From: Falsirhodobacter sp. 20TX0035
GTDB lineage: Bacteria; Pseudomonadota; Alphaproteobacteria; Rhodobacterales; Rhodobacteraceae
Length of the DNA: 62,504 nucleotides
Direction of reading: 5' to 3'
Assembly: GCF_028307215.1 (NCBI RefSeq)
Contig: NZ_JAQMHV010000015.1
Span: 1-62,504, forward strand
Below are positions 62,210 through 62,504 of the stretch, one piece after another (the stretch's first letter is position 1; each line of letters opens with the position of its first letter). The notes under the pieces were generated by a model. That model was given only the letters and a program-made list of their open reading frames with translations. It was not told the origin of the DNA and searched no databases. The position numbers and the translations under genes are program-made.

Positions 62210-62445
62210 CAGCCCCAACTCCCCATGCTGTAGAACTTGTAGTGGATCGTCCGGGACGAGCCGCCCGGCACAAAGGTCGGTGTCTGGGACGACACGAATG
62301 AGCCGTGCTGTGTCTCGCCCAGCCAGATCGTTCGGCCTGGGGCGACCGTCACAGTGTCCAACCCGAGAGGGTTGTTGCTGTTCGTGTCAACCACCCAGAA
62401 GCCGGCCCCGAGGTCAGGGAAGCTCATCTGGGTGTGCTTCGGCAT
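62209..62445 (-). pseudogene. Truncated phage tail gene (3' part)
   Basis: The reading frame gives 78 aa, ending SSRTIHYKFYSMGSWG. Its apparent ATG (62443-62445) lies right on the junction with IS-like terminal repeats, and no ribosome site precedes it. The frame most likely belonged to a longer tail gene whose 5' part was cut off. It is coupled to the next gene by TGATG. Confidence 0.6.
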
Positions 62446-62504
62446 GCAATCTTGACCCCTTAGACGGGGGTATCGGCGCCCAATTTTGACCCCCCTGATG
62501 TTTT
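62445..62504. mobile_element. End of an IS21-type insertion sequence, partial
   Basis: TGCAATCTTGACCCC (62445-62459) and CCAATTTTGACCCC (62480-62493) match at 12 of the 14 compared bases. Tandem TTGACCCC-bearing repeats beginning with TG are characteristic of IS21-family ends. Only the terminus is in the window, so the family call needs the adjacent sequence. Confidence 0.6.

Overview
This window looks like a chromosomal contig from a high-GC alphaproteobacterium of the Rhodobacterales (Rhodobacter/Paracoccus type). The grounds are strong GC bias, many ATGA-type start/stop overlaps, a succinoglycan-like exo gene set, a ytfQRT-yjfF sugar importer, and a DUF1656/FUSC/HlyD efflux operon. These are judgements from reading the sequence; no database search was run.

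Layout. 1-113 is a homopolymer-rich contig edge. 114-17795 is an exopolysaccharide (EPS) locus: a secreted GH-A-clan hydrolase with RTX repeats, a Wzx-type flippase, several GT2/GT4 glycosyltransferases, an acyltransferase, ExoA- and ExoM-like transferases and an ExoP-like co-polymerase. 17913-18176 is a small two-TM ORF of the ExoX/SyrA type. 18079-23488 is a complete lasso-peptide operon on the minus strand in the order A-B1-B2-C-kinase-D. Its precursor gene is only 45 codons (23351-23488) and easily missed. The EPS locus then resumes with an exoY-like priming transferase, an exoK-like GH16 glycanase, another GT2 and a nucleotidyltransferase (23734-27641).

27997-33209 is a sugar ABC importer of the YtfQRT-YjfF type with a GntR/FCD regulator. 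33529-51761 is mostly housekeeping or general accessory: NUDIX, MscS, a ferric-siderophore-type ABC importer, tRNA-Asn, an esterase, HNH proteins, a membrane protein paired with a ClpP-like protein, a serine hydrolase, a FUSC/DUF1656/HlyD efflux operon, rpe, ccmI, ruvX and dusA.

51734-62444 is the integrase end of a prophage inserted at the 5' end of dusA. It holds a tyrosine integrase, a lower-GC cargo pair (ELM1-like and GT8), a lysis cassette (endolysin, holin, overlapping Rz/Rz1 spanins), Gly-rich tail-fibre genes, and an internal HbpS-like/LysR cargo pair. From 62445 the sequence looks like the terminal repeats of an IS21-type element, which has cut a phage gene.

How the genes fit together. 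The EPS genes supply priming (ExoY), sugar addition (GTs), acyl decoration, flipping (Wzx), chain-length control (ExoP-like) and trimming (ExoK, RTX hydrolase). The lasso operon sits inside this locus and is divergent from exoY. It encodes a Gly1-Asp9 (9-residue ring) peptide whose last residue is Ser, next to an HPr-kinase-like gene, the arrangement known from phosphorylated lasso peptides such as paeninodin. The lasso operon is the strongest candidate for an undescribed natural product here.
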